Source: Sphingobium sp. SYK-6 (GTDB lineage: Bacteria > Pseudomonadota > Alphaproteobacteria > Sphingomonadales > Sphingomonadaceae). Taken from it: 64,000 nucleotides of DNA. A model generated the notes under the pieces. It saw nothing but the letters and a program-made list of their open reading frames with translations, did no database searches and was not told the DNA's origin. Shown one piece after another: positions 1 to 10,326 of this stretch. A program made the translations under genes and the position numbers. How positions within the stretch are numbered: the stretch's first letter is position 1; every line of letters starts with the position of its first letter. The stretch lies in the NCBI RefSeq assembly GCF_000283515.1, contig NC_015976.1, positions 620,001-684,000 on the forward strand, in the 5' to 3' direction.

Positions 1-2
1 TG

Positions 3-914
3 TCGCTGAGCAGCGGCGCGGGCATCGTCAAGGCGCTGGAAGAGCGCGGGCACAGCGCAATTCCCATCGATCTGGGTGCGAGCCCGGCGGAAGGGCGCGA
101 CTTGCCCGCCAAGCTGATCGCCGCCGATCCCGACATCGTGTTCAACGCGCTGCACGGCGTGCCGGGCGAGGACGGGACGGTGCAGGGGCTCATGGACATC
201 ATGGGCTATCGCTACACCCATAGCGGCCTTGCCACCTCGGTCATCGCGATCGACAAGCAACTCACCAAGCAGCATCTGGTGCCGCACGGCATCCCCATGC
301 CCGGCGGGCACATCGTGGCGAGCGAGGATCTGTTCGCCGCCGATCCGCTGCCGCGGCCTTATGTGGTGAAACCGGTCAACGAAGGGTCATCGGTCGGTGT
401 CGCCATCGTCACTGCCGAAGGCAATTACGGCAATCCCATCGGTCGGGACGTGAAGGGGCCGTGGCAGGAATTCGACGAGCTGCTGGCCGAGCCGTTCATC
501 AGGGGGCGCGAGCTGACCGTCGCGGTGCTCGGCGATCGGGCGCTCGCGGTGACGGAACTGAAGCCCAGGAGCGGCTTCTACGATTATGACGCGAAATATA
601 CCGACGGCATGACCGAGCATGTCTGCCCGGCCGACGTGCCGGTGGACATCGCGCAGGCGATGATGGACATCGCGCTGCGCGCGCACCGGCTCCTCGGCTG
701 CAAGGGCACGTCCCGCTCCGATTTTCGCTGGGATGACGAGCAGGGCGTCGAGGGCCTCTTCCTGCTGGAAGTGAACACCCAGCCCGGCATGACGCCGCTC
801 AGCCTCGTGCCCGAGCAGGCGCGGCATCTCGGCATGAGCTACGGCGCGCTCGTGGAAGCGATCATTGCGGACGCGCTGGCGGAAGGCACGCCGGCGAAGG
901 GAGCGAAGGAATGA
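3..914 (+). CDS. ddl: D-alanine--D-alanine ligase (5' end outside window)
   Basis: Joins two D-alanines at the expense of ATP to supply the terminal dipeptide of the peptidoglycan stem; cytoplasmic. The frame is open from base 3, so only a short N-terminal piece is missing and 303 residues are visible. ATP-grasp features are present in order: VVKPVNEGSSVGV (nucleotide loop), EPFIRGRELTVAVL, and the metal/substrate end LLEVNTQPGMT. The TGA overlaps the ftsQ start as ATGA, the usual arrangement at the end of the division and cell wall cluster. No frameshift seen. The identity is firm; the choice between DdlA and DdlB names rests only on its place beside ftsQ. Confidence 0.95.
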   Translation, partial: SLSSGAGIVKALEERGHSAIPIDLGASPAEGRDLPAKLIAADPDIVFNALHGVPGEDGTVQGLMDIMGYRYTHSGLATSVIAIDKQLTKQHLVPHGIPMPGGHIVASEDLFAADPLPRPYVVKPVNEGSSVGVAIVTAEGNYGNPIGRDVKGPWQEFDELLAEPFIRGRELTVAVLGDRALAVTELKPRSGFYDYDAKYTDGMTEHVCPADVPVDIAQAMMDIALRAHRLLGCKGTSRSDFRWDDEQGVEGLFLLEVNTQPGMTPLSLVPEQARHLGMSYGALVEAIIADALAEGTPAKGAKE

Positions 915-1885
915 GCACGGCAACGATCAGGCGCGGATCGGGACGCGGCGCGCGATCGGGCTCGAGTGGCGCGGGCAACCGCCGGCCGCGGCGCGGCAAG
1001 AGCACGATCGACCGGCTGATCGGTCTCATCCCGCTGTCCCCCGAGCAGATCGCGAAAGGGATGACGTGGGGCATCGCGCTGGTGGTGCTGGTGCTCCTGT
1101 GGGTGGCGGCCCGCTTCCTCGGCTTGCCGGCAATGATTGGCGCGGAGATCAGCGAGCTGGCCGGCCGGGCGGGCTTCGCCGTCACCAAGATCGAAGTGCA
1201 CGGGCTCGATCGCATGGACCAGATGCCGGTGACCGACATCGCGGTCAAATATGTCGATCGCTCGATGCTTTCCGTCGATCTGGACAAGGTGCGCGGCGAG
1301 GTCATGAAGCTCGGCTGGGTGAAGGACGCACGCGTTTCCCGCCGCCTGCCCGATGCGCTGATCGTGGACGTGATGGAGCGCCAGCCGGTCGCGGTGTGGC
1401 AGCATGACGGGCAGCTCAGCCTTGTCGACGCCACCGGCGTGGCGCTGGGCGGCGTCGATCCCGATGCCATTCCCGATCTGCCGCTGGTCGTCGGCCCGGA
1501 TGCGAATCTCAAGACCGCCGCGCTCGCGCGCCTGATGGATTCCGCCCCCGCGCTCAAGCCGATGCTGGCGGGTGCGACTTGGGTTGGCAATCGCCGCTGG
1601 GACCTGCGCTTCCAGTCGGGCGAGCAGCTTCTCCTCCCGGAAGGCGAGGCCGAAGCGGCCGCCGCTCTCGTCAACTTCGCGCGGATGGACGGCGTGGACC
1701 GGCTGCTCGGCCGGGGCGTGCTGCGCTTCGACATGCGCGATCCCTCGCGCTTCGTGCTGCGGCTGCCGCCCGGCCAGAGCAAGGCGGATGCGCCGACGGT
1801 GACGTCGGCACCGACCAGCCGCGCGGTGGTGACGGATGGCGGCGATGCGGGGACGACCCGCTCCACTCAGGCGACGGAGGGCTGA
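911..1885 (+). CDS. ftsQ: cell division protein FtsQ
   Basis: Bitopic inner-membrane protein of the divisome that links FtsB/FtsL to the septal wall machinery. The 324 residues show a basic, Arg/Gly-rich cytoplasmic tail (about 1-50), one membrane segment (about 53-72, GIALVVLVLLWVAARFL), a POTRA domain starting near VTKIEVHGLDRMDQ, and the beta domain. The last 40 residues are a low-complexity Thr/Ser/Asp tail. The ATG overlaps the ddl stop, so translation is probably coupled. The gene ends 5 bases before ftsA. Family assignment rests on POTRA topology plus gene order, since FtsQ sequences diverge quickly. Confidence 0.93.
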   Translation: MSTATIRRGSGRGARSGSSGAGNRRPRRGKSTIDRLIGLIPLSPEQIAKGMTWGIALVVLVLLWVAARFLGLPAMIGAEISELAGRAGFAVTKIEVHGLDRMDQMPVTDIAVKYVDRSMLSVDLDKVRGEVMKLGWVKDARVSRRLPDALIVDVMERQPVAVWQHDGQLSLVDATGVALGGVDPDAIPDLPLVVGPDANLKTAALARLMDSAPALKPMLAGATWVGNRRWDLRFQSGEQLLLPEGEAEAAAALVNFARMDGVDRLLGRGVLRFDMRDPSRFVLRLPPGQSKADAPTVTSAPTSRAVVTDGGDAGTTRSTQATEG

Positions 1886-1890
1886 AGCAC

Positions 1891-3153
1891 ATGGCGGGGG
1901 GGCGCAACGACGGGCTCATCACGGCGATCGACATCGGCACCTGGAAAGTGTCGGCGCTCATCGCGCGCAAGCAGGAGAACGGCACGCTGGCCGTGCTGGG
2001 CACTGGCCAGCGGGAAAGTCGGGGCGTGCGGCGCGGCTTCGTGATCGACATGGAGCGCACCGAACTCGCCGTGCGCGAGACGGTGGAGCAGGCGGAAAAG
2101 GTCGCCGGCACCAATATCGAGAAAGTCATCCTCAGCTTCTCGGGCGGCAGCGTCGAGAGCAAGGTCGAGCCAGTGGAAATGAGCATCGGCGGCCGGCGCA
2201 TCGAGCAGGCGGACATCGACACGCTTTATGACCGCGCCCGCGAGCGCATCGATCCCGAGGGCCGCGTCATCCTGCAGGCGCAGCCCACGCTCTACACCAT
2301 CGACGGCATGCGCGGCGTCGCGCGCCCGCTCGGCCTCCATGCCGACCGGCTGGGCGTGGACATCCATGTCGTGCTGGCGGACGGCGCGCCGCTGCGCAAT
2401 CTGGAGACGAGCGTGCGCGGCGCCTATCTGGACGTGCAGGCGATCGTCGCGGCGCCCGTCGCCACCGCCACCGCCTGCCTTTCGGACGAGGAGCGCGATC
2501 TTGGCGTCGCGCTGGTCGAGCTGGGTGCGGGCGTCACGAACATCTCGCTGCACATCGGCGGCATGCTCGTGGGGCTGCGTTCCATTCCCATGGGCGCGGC
2601 AGACATCACGGACGACATCGCCTCGGCTTTCGGCATCCGCCGCAGCCAGGCCGAGCGCATGAAATGCTTCTACGGATCGGCCATGCAGTCGCGCCGGGAT
2701 TTCCGCGAGATCATCGAGATCGCACCGGCAGCCAGCAGCGGCGACCATGCCGAGGCGCGCCGGGTGACGCGGGCCGAGCTGGTCGGCGTCATCTGCGAGC
2801 GGCTGGGCCGGCTCATGGGCGAGGTCGGCAAGGCGCTGGACGAGATGGGCTTCCATTCGCCGGTCGGCCGCCAGGTGGTGCTCACCGGCGGCGGTGCGGA
2901 ACTGAAGGGCATCGCGGACTATGCGCAGACGGCGCTGGGCCGGGCCGTGCGCATCGGGCGACCAAAGGCGCTGGAGGCGCTGCCGGAAGCGCATCGCGGC
3001 CCCGCGTTCACGACCCTGACAGGACTGGCGTCCTATGCGCTGAAGGAGCGCGAGGACTTGCTGAACCGGCCTCTGGCGGAGCAGCGCGTGCACCGCGCGC
3101 GCGGCACCGCGATGGTGCAGCGGCTGATCGCCGCGTTGCGTGCGGGCTACTAG
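1891..3153 (+). CDS. ftsA: cell division protein FtsA
   Basis: Actin-like ATPase that tethers FtsZ filaments to the inner membrane. I place the start at the ATG at 1891, 5 bases after ftsQ; the frame is open further upstream but that part lies inside ftsQ. The product has 420 residues. Visible motifs are the phosphate-1 loop DIGTWKVSALIARK near the N terminus, the phosphate-2 region GAGVTNISLHIGG, and the adenosine motif LTGGGAELKG. The C-terminal stretch is basic (RVHRARGTAMVQRLIAALRAGY) and fits the amphipathic membrane-targeting helix. FtsZ, its partner, is encoded 115 bases downstream. Confidence 0.96.
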   Translation: MAGGRNDGLITAIDIGTWKVSALIARKQENGTLAVLGTGQRESRGVRRGFVIDMERTELAVRETVEQAEKVAGTNIEKVILSFSGGSVESKVEPVEMSIGGRRIEQADIDTLYDRARERIDPEGRVILQAQPTLYTIDGMRGVARPLGLHADRLGVDIHVVLADGAPLRNLETSVRGAYLDVQAIVAAPVATATACLSDEERDLGVALVELGAGVTNISLHIGGMLVGLRSIPMGAADITDDIASAFGIRRSQAERMKCFYGSAMQSRRDFREIIEIAPAASSGDHAEARRVTRAELVGVICERLGRLMGEVGKALDEMGFHSPVGRQVVLTGGGAELKGIADYAQTALGRAVRIGRPKALEALPEAHRGPAFTTLTGLASYALKEREDLLNRPLAEQRVHRARGTAMVQRLIAALRAGY

Positions 3154-3268
3154 GGCCGGACGCAATATATTGTGGATGAATGGTTAAAAAGGACGTGAAT
3201 TGGCCTCCCAACTGGTGCATGGTCCCCATGTATTGTTGGCGAGGATAGCGCCGGTAGGAGATTATTCG

Positions 3269-4753
3269 ATGAGCATTGAGATCGGGCCGCCCCATGTGGA
3301 CGAGCTGAAGCCGCGGATCACCGTGATCGGTGTCGGCGGCGCGGGCGGCAATGCGATCGCGAACATGATCGGGGCGTCGGTCGACGGGGTGGATTTCATC
3401 GTCGCCAACACCGATGCCCAGGCGCTCAATGCCTCCCCGGCGGAGCGTCGCATCCAGCTTGGCCCCCGCATCACCGAGGGGCTCGGCGCCGGATCGCGAC
3501 CGGACATTGGTCGCGCGGCCGCCGAGGAAACGATCGCCGAGGTGCAGGAAGCGCTCGAGGGCGTCCATATGTGCTTCATTGCGGCGGGCATGGGCGGCGG
3601 CACCGGCACGGGCGCCGCGCCGGTCATCGCCAAGGCAGCGCGTGACAAGGGCATCCTCACGGTCGGCGTGGTCACCAAGCCGTTCACGTTCGAGGGTGCG
3701 CGTCGCATGCGCTCGGCCGAGCAGGGCATCGAGGACCTGCAGAAGCATGTCGACACGCTGATCGTCATCCCGAACCAGAACCTGTTCCTGATCGCCAATC
3801 CGAACACGACCTTCAAGGAAACGTTCGAGATGGCCGACGAAGTGCTGCAGCAGGGCGTGCGCGGCATCACCGACCTCATGGTCATGCCTGGCCTCATCAA
3901 CCTCGACTTTGCCGACGTGCGCTCCGTGATGGAGGAAATGGGCAAGGCGATGATGGGCACCGGCGAGGCCGAGGGCGACGGACGCGCGCTGCAGGCCGCC
4001 GAAAAGGCAATCGCCAATCCGCTGCTCGACGGCGTCTCGATGCGTGGCGCCAAGGGCGTCATCGTCTCCATCGTCGGCGGCGAGGACATGCGCCTCATGG
4101 AAGTGGACGAGGCCGCGAACCACATTCGCGAGCTGGTCGATCCGGACGCCAACATCATCTGGGGCTCGGCCTTCAACGAGAGCCTCAACGGCAAGATCCG
4201 CGTCTCCGTGGTCGCCACGGGCATCGATACGGAAGCCGGCGCCAGCCAGCCCAAGAGCCAGCCTTTCCGGCTCGGCGACATGGGCGGCGCCTCGCGTCCG
4301 GCGGTCGGCACGGCGCCGTCCTTCGCGGCGGCCGCGCCCGCGCCGGCGGCTCCCGAGCCCGAACCTGCGACCGTGCTGGATCTCGGTTCCGTCGACGAGG
4401 ATGAGGAGGAAGCCGCGCCGCCGGCCACCTTCACCGTTTCGGCACCGGAAGCGCCGGCAGGGGCAGCGCCCGCTTCCCCCCGTTTCCAGACGACGAAGTT
4501 CGACGACATCACTGGTGATGACGAGCTGGTGCTGGACAGCCCCTTCGAGGATGCGCCGGCGCCCGTCGTGCAGCCGCCGTCTCCGGCGCCCGCACCGGCG
4601 GCCGAGCAGCCCAAGGTGGTGGGCGGTACGCTGTTCGAGCGCATGTCGCAGCTCGCGCGCGGACAGACCCGCCCGGCGGACGACGATGACGGCGACAATG
4701 ACCGCACCGACTTTGAAGTGCCGCGTTTTCTCAATCGGCAGAACAATCAGTAA
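3269..4753 (+). CDS. ftsZ: cell division protein FtsZ
   Basis: Tubulin-like GTPase that forms the division ring. I chose the ATG at 3269 because a Shine-Dalgarno sequence (TAGGAG) sits 8 bases upstream and the protein then begins in the usual FtsZ way; a TTG at 3200 would add 23 residues with no such support. The product has 494 residues. The nucleotide fold begins [14 protein letters not shown], and the tubulin signature GGGTGTG is at about residues 109-117. A long Pro/Ala/acidic linker (about 330-470) leads to the conserved C-terminal peptide [11 protein letters not shown], which binds FtsA and other partners. The 115-base gap after ftsA may hold its own promoter. Confidence 0.97.
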   Translation: MSIEIGPPHVDELKPRITVIGVGGAGGNAIANMIGASVDGVDFIVANTDAQALNASPAERRIQLGPRITEGLGAGSRPDIGRAAAEETIAEVQEALEGVHMCFIAAGMGGGTGTGAAPVIAKAARDKGILTVGVVTKPFTFEGARRMRSAEQGIEDLQKHVDTLIVIPNQNLFLIANPNTTFKETFEMADEVLQQGVRGITDLMVMPGLINLDFADVRSVMEEMGKAMMGTGEAEGDGRALQAAEKAIANPLLDGVSMRGAKGVIVSIVGGEDMRLMEVDEAANHIRELVDPDANIIWGSAFNESLNGKIRVSVVATGIDTEAGASQPKSQPFRLGDMGGASRPAVGTAPSFAAAAPAPAAPEPEPATVLDLGSVDEDEEEAAPPATFTVSAPEAPAGAAPASPRFQTTKFDDITGDDELVLDSPFEDAPAPVVQPPSPAPAPAAEQPKVVGGTLFERMSQLARGQTRPADDDDGDNDRTDFEVPRFLNRQNNQ

Positions 4754-4761
4754 TCCGGCGT

Positions 4762-4785
4762 GCCGGGCGCTCTCCAGCGCCCGGC
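4762..4785 (+). terminator. stem-loop after ftsZ, terminator-like but without a T-run
   Basis: A perfect 10-bp inverted repeat, GCCGGGCGCT / AGCGCCCGGC, with a 4-base CTCC loop lies 8 bases after the ftsZ stop and 22 bases before the next start. No run of T follows, so it may slow transcription or protect the 3' end rather than end the transcript. Confidence 0.4.
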
Positions 4786-4807
4786 CGACCGGAGAGGGTA
4801 TCGCATC

Positions 4808-6610
4808 GTGACAAGGACGCGCTGGTTCATGGCCCTGATGCTGGCCACGACCGCGGGCGCGCAGGCCCAGACGAGCGGCGAGGTGGTGCAGGCCACGCCT
4901 CCGGCCGCGGCGGTCGAGCAGCTCAATCGCAATCTGGCGCAGCTCTCGCGCAATCCGCAGGACGTCAATGCCCTGCTCGGCGCGGGGCAGGCGGCGCTCG
5001 ACCTGGGTGACATACAGGCCGCCAACGGCTTCTATGCGCGCGCCAACATGGTCAATCCGCGGCTCGGCAAGGCAAAGCTCGGGCTGGCGATCGTCCAGAT
5101 CGCGCTCAAGCAGCCGGTCGAGGCGGCGATGAACTTCGATCTCGCGGCGGAGCTTGGCGAGCAGGCGCAGGGCCATCTCGCGGAGCGGGGCCTGGCTTAT
5201 GACCTTACCGGCCAGCAGGAGAAGGCCCAGCGCGATTACGCAGCGGCGTTACGCGCGAATCCGGGCGACCAGCTTGCGCGGCTGCGTCATGCCGTGTCGC
5301 TCGGCATATCCGGCCGGGTGGCTGAATCCGACAGCGAGCTGGAAAAACAGCTTTCCGATGGCGACCGGGAAGCGTGGCGCATGCGCGCCTTCATCTACGC
5401 CATGAACGGACGGATCGGGGAGGCGCGTCGCGTCACTCAGTCCGTCATGCCCAAGGGGCTCGCCGAGGCGCTCGATCCCTATATGCAGCGCTTGCCCCTG
5501 CTCGATGCCGGGCAGAAAGCGGCTGCGGCTTATTATGGCGAGTTTCCCGCCAATGTGCTGAAGCTGGCGGCGCCCGATCCGGTGCGCGAGCGTGACGTGC
5601 AGGTCGCGGCGGCCAATGCCGAGCGCGAGGCAGCACGGTCCTCGCGGCGCAACCGATCATCAGACCGCAATGCGGGCCGGGACAGCCGCCAGCGTACGGC
5701 GAATGCGGGGCAAGCTGCGGAGAGGCCGAGCGCGAGCACACCGGCGTCTGCTGGCTGGTCAAACGCGCCCAAGGCACCGGCCGGGCAGCCCCCGGCGCCG
5801 ACGACACCCACGCCGACGCCTGCCCCCGCGCCTGCAGCATCGGCGCCCGCATCCACGCAGCTCGCCTCCGGCGCACAGACGGCGCCGCCGTCGCGCGCGA
5901 CCACGCCACCCCCGGCACCCGCGCCGCAGACTCAAGGCGCGACAGCCGCGCCGCCGCGCGCGCAGGGGCCGAGCGACCCTGGCACCGCCATCGCCGCCGC
6001 GACGCCTTCGACGCCGCCCTCCGGGCCCGCGCCGGCACCGGCTCCATCGGCCGGGGCGCCTTCCCCCGGCTTCAGCCCCTCCGCCCAGCCCGTTGCCGCG
6101 CCGGCGCCTTCGCTGGCCGATGCGCTTTCCGCTCTCTCGATTCCCGAGGAAGAACGGCGGAGGGCCGCCGCCGCCGATCTGGAGGCCGTCGCGCGCATCC
6201 AGGAGCAGCGGCGCAAGGCGCAGGCCGCAGCGGACGCCAAGGCGAAAGCGGAGGCCGAGGCAAAAGCCAAGGCCCGGGCCGAGGCGGAAGCCGAGAAGAA
6301 GGCCGAAGCCGAGCGCAAGGCTAAGCTCGCCGCCAATCCCTCCCGCAACTGGGTGCAGATCGCCACCGGCAAGGACGTCGATGCGCTTGCGTTCGACTTG
6401 CGCCGCATGCGCCGGACCTATGCCGACGCAATCGGCGATCAGGCCGGCTGGACGGCGCAGTGGGGCGCGACCCGGCGGCTGCTGGTCGGCCCGTTCAAGA
6501 ATGTGGAGGATGCCCGCGCGGTGGTGGCGAAGATCGCCAAGTCCGGCGGGGACGCGTTCCTCTGGCAAAGTGAGGCGGGCGAGGACGTCACGAAGATCGG
6601 CGGCAAGTGA
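4808..6610 (+). CDS. TPR and SPOR domain protein, exported
   Basis: Probable envelope protein that binds denuded septal glycan through its SPOR domain. Start chosen at GTG 4808, with GGAGAGGG just upstream and an immediate signal peptide ([16 protein letters not shown]). The product has 600 residues. Helical TPR-like repeats cover about 30-230 (for example [20 protein letters not shown]). A long Pro/Ala/Thr linker follows (about 280-440), then a charged [15 protein letters not shown] coiled coil, and a C-terminal SPOR domain (about 514-600, [10 protein letters not shown] onward). It sits directly after ftsZ, where many bacteria have lpxC, which suggests a division role; that role is inferred. 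Its stop overlaps the next start (GTGA). Confidence 0.85.
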   Translation: MTRTRWFMALMLATTAGAQAQTSGEVVQATPPAAAVEQLNRNLAQLSRNPQDVNALLGAGQAALDLGDIQAANGFYARANMVNPRLGKAKLGLAIVQIALKQPVEAAMNFDLAAELGEQAQGHLAERGLAYDLTGQQEKAQRDYAAALRANPGDQLARLRHAVSLGISGRVAESDSELEKQLSDGDREAWRMRAFIYAMNGRIGEARRVTQSVMPKGLAEALDPYMQRLPLLDAGQKAAAAYYGEFPANVLKLAAPDPVRERDVQVAAANAEREAARSSRRNRSSDRNAGRDSRQRTANAGQAAERPSASTPASAGWSNAPKAPAGQPPAPTTPTPTPAPAPAASAPASTQLASGAQTAPPSRATTPPPAPAPQTQGATAAPPRAQGPSDPGTAIAAATPSTPPSGPAPAPAPSAGAPSPGFSPSAQPVAAPAPSLADALSALSIPEEERRRAAAADLEAVARIQEQRRKAQAAADAKAKAEAEAKAKARAEAEAEKKAEAERKAKLAANPSRNWVQIATGKDVDALAFDLRRMRRTYADAIGDQAGWTAQWGATRRLLVGPFKNVEDARAVVAKIAKSGGDAFLWQSEAGEDVTKIGGK

Positions 6611-7767
6611 CGCGGCTCGCATCCTTTGCCTGCGATCCGGCGCACAGCCGGGGCCGGTGCCATGCCGAGCCGGGCGGCGAGGCGCGCGGCCCGCGCGACA
6701 TGTTCCAGCGCGATCGTGACAGGATCATCCATTCCATCGCCTTCCGCCGCCTGCGCCACAAGACGCAGGTGTTCATCGCGCCGGACGGCGACCATTATCG
6801 CGTCCGCCTGACGCACAGCCTGGAAGTCGCGCAGATCGGCCGCACCATCGCGCGCGTGCTCGGCCTCAACGAGGATCTGACCGAGGGGCTGTGCCTGGCG
6901 CATGATATCGGCCATCCCCCCTTCGGCCACAGCGGCGAGGACGCGCTTGAGGAAGCGATGGCGGCGCATGGCGGCTTCGATCACAATGCCCATTGCCTGC
7001 GCACGCTGACCACGCTCGAAAATGCCTATCCGCGCTTTCCCGGCCTCAACCTGAGCTGGGAGATGCTGGAAGGGCTCGCCAAGCATAACGGCCCCGTCAC
7101 CGCGCCCAACTGGGCCATGCGGGAAGTCGATGCCGCCTTTCCGCTCGATCTGGAAAGCTGGCCGTCGCTGGAAGCGCAGGTCGCCGCGCTGGCGGACGAC
7201 ATCGCTTATGACAATCACGATATCGACGATGGGCTGCGCGCAGGCATCCTCTCGCTCGAGCAGATTCTGGCGGTGCCGCTGGTGCGCCGGAGCTGGGACC
7301 TGGTCACGGCCCGCCATCCCGATCTTCCGGCCGAGCGGCTGATGCGCGAGCTGGTGCGCGAACAGATCGGCCTCATGGTCAATGATCTCATCGCCACCAC
7401 CCGCGCCAACATCGCGGCCGCCGGGCTCGCGCAGGCCGATGTGGCGGCCGTGCGCGCCGCGGGCCATGCCATCGCCGCTTTCTCGGACGGGATGCGCGAG
7501 GAAGAGCGGGTGCTCAAGCGCTTCATGTACGCCAATCTCTATCATCACCCCAGCCAGCTGGAGGCGGCCGGCCGGGCGCGCATCATCGTGCGGGACCTGT
7601 TCGCTGCCTATCATGCCGATCCGGCGCTGATGGGAACGGCGTGGGACGCAACCTGCTCGGCCGATGAGCCCTGGCGCAGCCGTCACATCGCCGATTATAT
7701 CGCCGGGATGACCGACCGCTTCGCCGAGCGCGCCCACCGGGAGATTTTCGGCGACCGCGCGTCGTGA
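6607..7767 (+). CDS. deoxyguanosinetriphosphate triphosphohydrolase-like protein (HD domain)
   Basis: Hydrolyses dGTP, and probably other dNTPs, to the nucleoside and tripolyphosphate, controlling the dNTP pool. The 386 residues match the usual dGTPase-like length. HD-domain metal ligands are visible at H70 ([10 protein letters not shown]), H99/D100 and nearby histidines in [15 protein letters not shown], and an acidic patch [14 protein letters not shown]. The N terminus [11 protein letters not shown] is typical of the family. It starts at GTG 6607, which overlaps the stop of the SPOR gene by 4 bases, so the two are co-translated. Exact substrate preference cannot be read from sequence. Confidence 0.93.
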   Translation: MTRLASFACDPAHSRGRCHAEPGGEARGPRDMFQRDRDRIIHSIAFRRLRHKTQVFIAPDGDHYRVRLTHSLEVAQIGRTIARVLGLNEDLTEGLCLAHDIGHPPFGHSGEDALEEAMAAHGGFDHNAHCLRTLTTLENAYPRFPGLNLSWEMLEGLAKHNGPVTAPNWAMREVDAAFPLDLESWPSLEAQVAALADDIAYDNHDIDDGLRAGILSLEQILAVPLVRRSWDLVTARHPDLPAERLMRELVREQIGLMVNDLIATTRANIAAAGLAQADVAAVRAAGHAIAAFSDGMREEERVLKRFMYANLYHHPSQLEAAGRARIIVRDLFAAYHADPALMGTAWDATCSADEPWRSRHIADYIAGMTDRFAERAHREIFGDRAS

Positions 7768-7803
7768 ACCTTGCGGGCGTGGAGCAGGACGGGAGACCGG
7801 CGC

Positions 7804-8481
7804 ATGAGTGAGGATCGCGGCCTGCCACCCGGCGCGCGGCCATGGCTCGCCGCCGAAAGCCCGGCCGCCGGGGACAAGCGCCATGCGCCCGCCACGGCGC
7901 GCAATCGCGATGCCATTGCCGAGGTGCTCGCACGGACCCTGCCGCCGCACGGCCGCGTGCTGGAAGTCGCGAGCGGATCGGGCGAGCATGTCGTCCATTT
8001 CGCGCGGCTCTTCCCCGGCCTCGTCTGGCAGCCGAGCGACCCCGATCCCGCGGCGCTGGCGTCGATCGCGGCGTGGAGCGCCGAGGCAGGCCTTGCCAAT
8101 GTCGCGCCGCCGCTGCGCCTCGATGCCGCCGCGCCGGAGACATGGGGCGTCGGGCAGGCGGACGCGGCGCTGTGCATCAACATGGTGCACATCAGCCCAT
8201 GGGCGGCGACGGTGGGTCTGTTGAGCGGATGTGCGTCGATCCTGCCACCGGGCGCGCCGCTGATCCTTTACGGTCCCTATCTCGAAGACGATGTGGAGAC
8301 GGCGTCCTCAAACCTGGCGTTCGATGCCTCGCTGAAAGCGCGCAACCCCGAATGGGGATTGCGGGACGTAGCCGACGTTGATCGGCTCGCAGCCGAATGC
8401 GGTTTCGAGCGAACGCAGCGCGTCGAAATGCCCGCGAACAATCTCAGCCTGATCTACCGGCGCGGTCCTCGTTCGGGCTGA
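7804..8481 (+). CDS. DUF938 family SAM-dependent methyltransferase-like protein
   Basis: A 225-residue protein of the DUF938 family, which has a Rossmann-like methyltransferase fold and no settled substrate. Visible features are a glycine-rich SAM loop (VLEVASGSGEHVVHFARLF), the acidic end of the next strand (QPSDPDP), and the family-typical INMVHISPWAAT and LYGPY segments. Start at ATG 7804 with GACGGGAGA upstream; the frame is open 33 bases further back without a good site. The 3' end overlaps the converging EamA gene by 38 bases. Family call from recognised motifs; the reaction is unknown. Confidence 0.8.
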   Translation: MSEDRGLPPGARPWLAAESPAAGDKRHAPATARNRDAIAEVLARTLPPHGRVLEVASGSGEHVVHFARLFPGLVWQPSDPDPAALASIAAWSAEAGLANVAPPLRLDAAAPETWGVGQADAALCINMVHISPWAATVGLLSGCASILPPGAPLILYGPYLEDDVETASSNLAFDASLKARNPEWGLRDVADVDRLAAECGFERTQRVEMPANNLSLIYRRGPRSG

Positions 8482-9397
8482 TGATGCTTGCGCGACGGCG
8501 CACATGCTCGCGCCAGGCGATGTAGAGGCCGCTCACCGCGATGAGGGCGGCGCCGGCCCAGGTGGAGGGCGCCGGCCAGCTGGCCCAGAGCAGCCAGCCT
8601 GCCCAGGTGGCCCAGATCATCTGGCTGTAGTCCATGGGGATCACGATCGAGACCGGGCCCCAGCGCAGCGCGGCCGTCATCAGCAGTTGCGCCGCGCCGC
8701 CGGTGACGCCCAGCGCCACGAACAGCGCCCAGCCGACGGGATCATGCGCCTGCCCGGCCCAGAGCATGACGATGCCGAGCGGTGGCAGCGAAAGCAGCGT
8801 GAACCAGAAGACGATGACCGGCGCCTGCTCGACGCGCCCGAGATCGCGCAGCACGATGGCGACGATGGCCGTGACCAGCGCGCCGGAGAGCGCGACGACG
8901 AGGCCCAGCGATGCGAAACTGGCCGATTCGGGATGGGCCATGATGACCACGCCGACGAAGCCCAGCAGCACCGCGCCCCAGCGGTGAATGCCGGTCGGCT
9001 CCTTGAGCACCAGCGCGGACAGGATCGTGGCGAAGATCGGCATGGTGAAGCCGATGGTCGTCGCTTCCGCCAGCGGCATCAGCGCGACCGCGCCGAAGTT
9101 CAGCAGCATGCCGAACAGGCCGAGCCCGGTCCGCGCGACATGGGTGCGCATCGGCGCCATCGGCACCAGCGCCAGCCCGAGCGTGGCGAAGGCCCAGCCG
9201 GCCGCCACCGGAAAGGCGAAGAGCTGGCGGTAGAACAGGATCTCGCCCAGGTTCGCGCCGCGCTCCACCAGCAGCTTGCCGATGGCATAAGTGAGCGCGA
9301 GCATCATCATCGCCAGCAGCCGCAGCACGATGGCGTAGATCGGCCGGTCGCGCCTGTCCTCGCGGATATGCGGGAGCGCCCCTGCGGGCTGCGTCAT
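8444..9397 (-). CDS. EamA/DMT family transporter
   Basis: Ten-helix inner-membrane transporter of the drug/metabolite superfamily, built from two EamA repeats. The 317 residues show successive hydrophobic segments, starting with IYAIVLRLLAMMMLALTYAIG, and the short EamA-like motifs LPLAEATTIGFTMPIFATIL and VSIVIPMDYSQMIWATWAGW. The substrate cannot be inferred. Its ATG overlaps the stop of the upstream rarD-like gene by 4 bases, so the two transporters form one translational unit. Whether they act together is unknown. Confidence 0.85.
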   Translation of the reverse strand: MTQPAGALPHIREDRRDRPIYAIVLRLLAMMMLALTYAIGKLLVERGANLGEILFYRQLFAFPVAAGWAFATLGLALVPMAPMRTHVARTGLGLFGMLLNFGAVALMPLAEATTIGFTMPIFATILSALVLKEPTGIHRWGAVLLGFVGVVIMAHPESASFASLGLVVALSGALVTAIVAIVLRDLGRVEQAPVIVFWFTLLSLPPLGIVMLWAGQAHDPVGWALFVALGVTGGAAQLLMTAALRWGPVSIVIPMDYSQMIWATWAGWLLWASWPAPSTWAGAALIAVSGLYIAWREHVRRRASIISPNEDRAGRSG

Positions 9398-10326
9398 GCC
9401 CTGCGCGCTCCCCGCAGGCTATCCCAGACGAACAGCGCGAGCGCCGCCCAGATCAGCAGGAAGCTGGCCCAGCGCTCGGGCGAGAGCGTCTCGCCCAGCA
9501 GCAGCACGCCGCTCAGGAACTGCAATGTCGGCGCGATATATTGCATGAGGCCGAGCGTCACCAGCGGCAGCGCGCGCGCAGCACTGGCGAAGAGGATGAG
9601 CGGCACGGAGGTGACGGCACCCAGGCCGATCAGCAGCGTCGTGGTCCAGATGTCGCGGCCGAACACGAGGCTGCCGTCGCGCGCGACCCAGGCCAGCACC
9701 GCGAGCGCGAGCGGGGCCAGCAGCAGCGTCTCCACCGCGAGTCCCACCGAGGCGGGCACCGGCGTCAGCTTGCGCACCAGCCCGTAGAGCGCGAAGCTGA
9801 TGGCCAGCGTGAGACTGATCCACAGCGTCTGGATTTCTCCCGCCGCCAGAATGGCCACGCCGACGCCCGCGAGCAGCACCGCGATGAACTGGCCGCGCTG
9901 CAGCCGCTCCTTGAGCACCAAAGTGCCGAGCAGCACATTGACGAGCGGATTGAGGAAATAGCCAAGGCTTGCGGCCACGACATGGCGCGTGTCGACAGCC
10001 CAGACATAGACCAGCCAATTGGCGGCGATGAGCAGGGCACTGATCGCCAGTGCCGCCACGATGCGTGGCTGGCGCAGCGAATCGCGCAGGGCGGGATAGA
10101 GCCGGTAGCTCGCCAGGACGATCGCGAGGAACGCGACCGACCAGACGATGCGGTGCGCCACCACTTCCATCGGCAAGGCGCCATGGATCAGCTTGAAATA
10201 GAGCGGCAGCAGGCCCCACATGCCATAAGCGCCAAGGCCGGCAAGCAGCCCGGCGCGATGGCGGGCCTGCAGCTCGGCTTCGCTGAGGGGGAGCGGGGCG
10301 TTCAAAACAGGCCGCCCCCCGCCCAC
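9394..10326 (-). CDS. rarD: RarD family EamA transporter
   Basis: Inner-membrane transporter of the RarD branch of the EamA superfamily (E. coli RarD gives its old name, chloramphenicol-sensitive protein). The start of the fold, GLGAYGMWGLLPLYFKLI, and FLNPLVNVLLGTLVLKERL are characteristic, and ten membrane segments can be drawn. The GTG at 10326 gives 310 residues but lacks a ribosome site. A TTG at 10305 forms a TTGA overlap with the upstream small gene and gives 303 residues; it is equally plausible. Substrate unknown. Confidence 0.85.
   Translation of the reverse strand: MGGGRPVLNAPLPLSEAELQARHRAGLLAGLGAYGMWGLLPLYFKLIHGALPMEVVAHRIVWSVAFLAIVLASYRLYPALRDSLRQPRIVAALAISALLIAANWLVYVWAVDTRHVVAASLGYFLNPLVNVLLGTLVLKERLQRGQFIAVLLAGVGVAILAAGEIQTLWISLTLAISFALYGLVRKLTPVPASVGLAVETLLLAPLALAVLAWVARDGSLVFGRDIWTTTLLIGLGAVTSVPLILFASAARALPLVTLGLMQYIAPTLQFLSGVLLLGETLSPERWASFLLIWAALALFVWDSLRGARRA

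Noticed and set aside
3008..5176. 722-codon minus-strand frame across ftsA and ftsZ
   Set aside because: Antisense to ftsZ; no motif and an amino-acid bias from GC-rich codons.
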